Made by a program: the position numbers and the translations under genes. This document shows positions 61,622-64,000 of a DNA stretch of 64,000 nucleotides, piece by piece. Under the pieces are notes generated by a model, which saw only the letters and a list, made by a program, of their open reading frames with translations, was not told where the DNA came from and made no database searches. Origin of the DNA: Baylisascaris procyonis (taxonomy: Eukaryota; Nematoda; Chromadorea; Rhabditida; Ascarididae); the NCBI GenBank assembly GCA_037389465.1, contig JAZARR010000197.1:7589501-7653500 (forward strand), written 5' to 3'. The first letter of the stretch is position 1; the number at the start of each line of letters is the position of its first letter.

Positions 61622-62332
61622 TTGCTATTTGAGGGTGCAGTGTCTTATGGTTTCGTCTCACGAAATTTCCTTAGCACCTCTCTCTTAATCGCCCCATTGC
61701 CACCAAAATCAGCATTTCATTTGTTCATGTAGGAATGCTTTATTTCTGAAGCACAGTTAAGTGCACCTTAGGGTAAGGTTCAAACAAAAACATAGACGAA
61801 AGGAGAATCGTTGTACACGCTGTTCCCTTGAACTGCATGAAAAACACGCATCACGTTCAATATCAGAATATGAAAATGTTTCAAAGCATAGGGCATGGGA
61901 ACGTGAAATTATGTTCATAATAGATTCGCTAACTTACTTCATTTACATTGCTCATTCCAATCAACAAACCATTAATCACAAATGAATGTCCCTTTATATC
62001 GCTTCCATGCCCACTTGAGAAAAAGTACAAGGTCGCGTGGAGGTTGGGCTTCATGCACGTCTCCTGCCCATCGGATTCTGACGATTCGATTCACCATTGT
62101 TCCATTCAAGAGGAGGGTTGGGAATTCCTCCACCGCCATTTTTTTCCATTGAGAATGGCGAGCTGAGTGCTTTTGCAAATCTTTCGCATATTCATTTTTC
62201 AGCACTTCGTTCAAGGAAAAAAGTATTTCTGGGAGATTTTACGTACGGCTGAATAACTTAGATAATTCGTTTTTGTCAGGTAGGAGGGAGGGAAACGCAC
62301 ATATCGTGTCAGCTCAAACAGCTATTTTTTAG
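61577..62332 (+). other. Leader exon and intron of SXC gene, unit 4
   Basis: Donor at 61602 and acceptor ending at 62332. Confidence 0.45.
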
Positions 62333-62797
62333 ATGAAAGCAGCCATAATAATTGCGGTTTTGTGCTACGTCGCTACGAAGGCATCCGCAAATCAAGGAAA
62401 TCAAGGAAATCAAACAAATACAACAGCAGCAACCGTGGCTCCGAATACAACAACTATAGCACCATGCGTTGACGATGCGAATAATTGCCTCCAGCTTGCG
62501 GCATACTGCACCTCGTCAACATACAAGCCGGTAATGTTAATGAGGTGCCCAAAAACATGCGGTGTCTGTAACTGTGCCGACAGCGCTACCAACTGTGCTC
62601 AGCTGTCTCACCTATGCAGCGATCCTAGTTTCGCATACACCATGATCACGAGATGCATGAAGACGTGCAACCTGTGTGCAGGCGGAACGTGCGCTGACAG
62701 TGCTAATAATTGCGCCTCGTTGTCCAATCTATGCAATGATCCGACGTTCAAACCTACTATGCAAAGTAGGTGCAAAAAGACATGCAATTTTTGTTGA
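62333..62797 (+). CDS. Secreted triple ShK/SXC-domain protein, unit 4
   Basis: Fourth identical 154-residue copy, with promoter, donor and acceptor all retained. Confidence 0.9.
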   Translation: MKAAIIIAVLCYVATKASANQGNQGNQTNTTAATVAPNTTTIAPCVDDANNCLQLAAYCTSSTYKPVMLMRCPKTCGVCNCADSATNCAQLSHLCSDPSFAYTMITRCMKTCNLCAGGTCADSANNCASLSNLCNDPTFKPTMQSRCKKTCNFC

Positions 62798-63400
62798 ACG
62801 GCCTAATATGCACATTTCCTGCGCGAAATATACTCTTGCTGTTCTCTTTGCACTCTTCTATTCTCTGTATCCCTTCAATGACACATGCTTGACTATTGCG
62901 TTGTAATGTTGGCAAGTAAACGAACTTCTCCTTCATGTCTATGTTTTGCTTGAGACATGGAACGTTGTCTACTGGCTCTGTGGGGAAACAGGAAACCTTT
63001 CACATAGTGATAATTTACGCTTAATTGCAAAACCACTTAATTTTATCATCATTACTTTAAAAAAAACTATATGATTTATTGTTACGGTCAATAATTGTTC
63101 TGTTTGCTGGCATTTCACATCTGAAGTTTTATGTACCTTGGGCGATTTGAATTAGTAGTACACATCGTGAAGCGATCGTAGCTATTCCTTCAGTGCATCA
63201 CATTTATAGTTACTGATGCTAGAATTATTTGGTGGCACAAGTTCGATCCCTTCACTCAGATTGATGGGAATATTAGTCGATGTTTTCGAGGATTGCAATC
63301 CGTTAAACAACAGCTGAAACTGCCTGAAAAAGATATACATACGGCGTGATTCAAAGGATGTCCTGCGGTGGGTTCACAAATGGTCGATCAATTTTGGAGG

Positions 63401-63924
63401 AAAAAACTGCATATACGCAGACATTATATACGTATACGTGTAGACATATACGTTTATATGTTGTGGGTGCATACAAATTGCAGATACGTATCACTATATA
63501 TGGTACATTATTTGCATAATACATACAAATTGCAAATACGTATCACTATATATGGTACATTATTTGCATAATACCATTTATGCGTTTGTGTACAACAATG
63601 GCACTTCATATACTACGACAGATTTTTGTTATAAATAACATTTTTGGAGTTTCATGATGGAGGAGGAATTGCGTTCTTCACAAAAATTTACACAGGGACG
63701 TCCTCCGGTTGCAGTAAGTTGAAGCCTCCTTGAATACGGCGGTCTCGCGTTGAGGTACTGCAGTAGATGTCATTATAAAACCTGCAATAAACTGAGATTG
63801 CGAAGAAGAGTAAGGTATCCGGTGTATGATAAAGCCTCCTAGAGAGGTGGCACCCTCCATTTTAATATGCTAATAAATGCTCCATTGCAAAATTACATGT
63901 CAGATGGTCACGTACATCTCATGG
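63401..63924 (+). repeat. Intra-unit repeat copy B, unit 4
   Basis: Contains the 52 bp duplication at 63470-63573 and a private g to a change near 63811. Confidence 0.7.
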
Positions 63925-64000
63925 AGATTTGAATTTATGTCGAGTGTCCGATAATTTACTTTAGAGCTCGGAATGGCGGAACGATCGTTAAATTTGTATG

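Larger units (their letters stand above)
48872..64000 (+). repeat. Tandem array unit 4 (cut by window end)
   Basis: This copy follows units 2/3 in its leading part but shares unit 1 alleles around 55554-55891 in CR1 ORF1, so it is a mosaic. It stops about 100 bases before the next expected unit start, so the array may continue. Gene-free stretches with nothing recognised: 48872-49840, 49958-50600, 50885-52694, 52805-53427, 53638-54346, 58382-58868 and 62798-63400. Confidence 0.95.

Overview
The window is eukaryotic, and most likely from a parasitic clade V (strongylid/hookworm-like) nematode. The evidence is short AT-rich introns with nematode-type splice sites, a secreted protein made only of ShK/SXC six-cysteine domains, an RTE-clade LINE and a CR1-clade LINE, and no bacterial gene organisation. 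The species assignment is inference.

The dominant structure is a direct tandem array of a unit of about 15.2 kb. Unit 1 is 1-18417, longer because of a private 3.2 kb RTE insertion. Unit 2 is 18418-33643, unit 3 is 33644-48871, and unit 4 runs from 48872 to the window end, about 100 bp short of completion. Unit borders follow the first base of the window and are arbitrary in phase. From position 5796 of unit 1 onward the copies differ by only scattered single bases. The leading part of unit 1 (1-5795, minus the RTE) is clearly diverged from the equivalent parts of units 2-4, which are nearly identical to one another.

Each unit holds, in order: (i) a gene-poor stretch with a (GT)n microsatellite and a 38-codon reading frame, into which the RTE has inserted in unit 1; (ii) a tRNA-Ala-like sequence whose acceptor stem continues into flanking inverted repeats; (iii) two phase-1 Ser/Thr-rich, mucin-like exons on the minus strand; (iv) a defective CR1 LINE on the plus strand with a (GTTC)n tail; (v) a diverged repeat (copy A); (vi) exon-like and decayed coding segments; (vii) a secreted 154-residue protein with three SXC domains, behind a GATA/TATA-type promoter and a leader intron; (viii) a second diverged copy of the repeat (copy B) with an internal 52 bp duplication.

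The clearest functional content is the SXC gene, present as four copies encoding identical proteins. A signal peptide, a Thr/Asn-rich linker and SXC domains resemble secreted or surface-coat proteins of parasitic nematodes, so the array may act as a gene-dosage amplification of a secreted product (inference). The LINEs are broken and pre-date the amplification, except that the RTE is seen only in unit 1. ORF1 of the CR1 is open in units 2 and 3 but carries the same 1-base deletion in units 1 and 4, which points to exchange between copies. An assembly artefact cannot be excluded from sequence alone.
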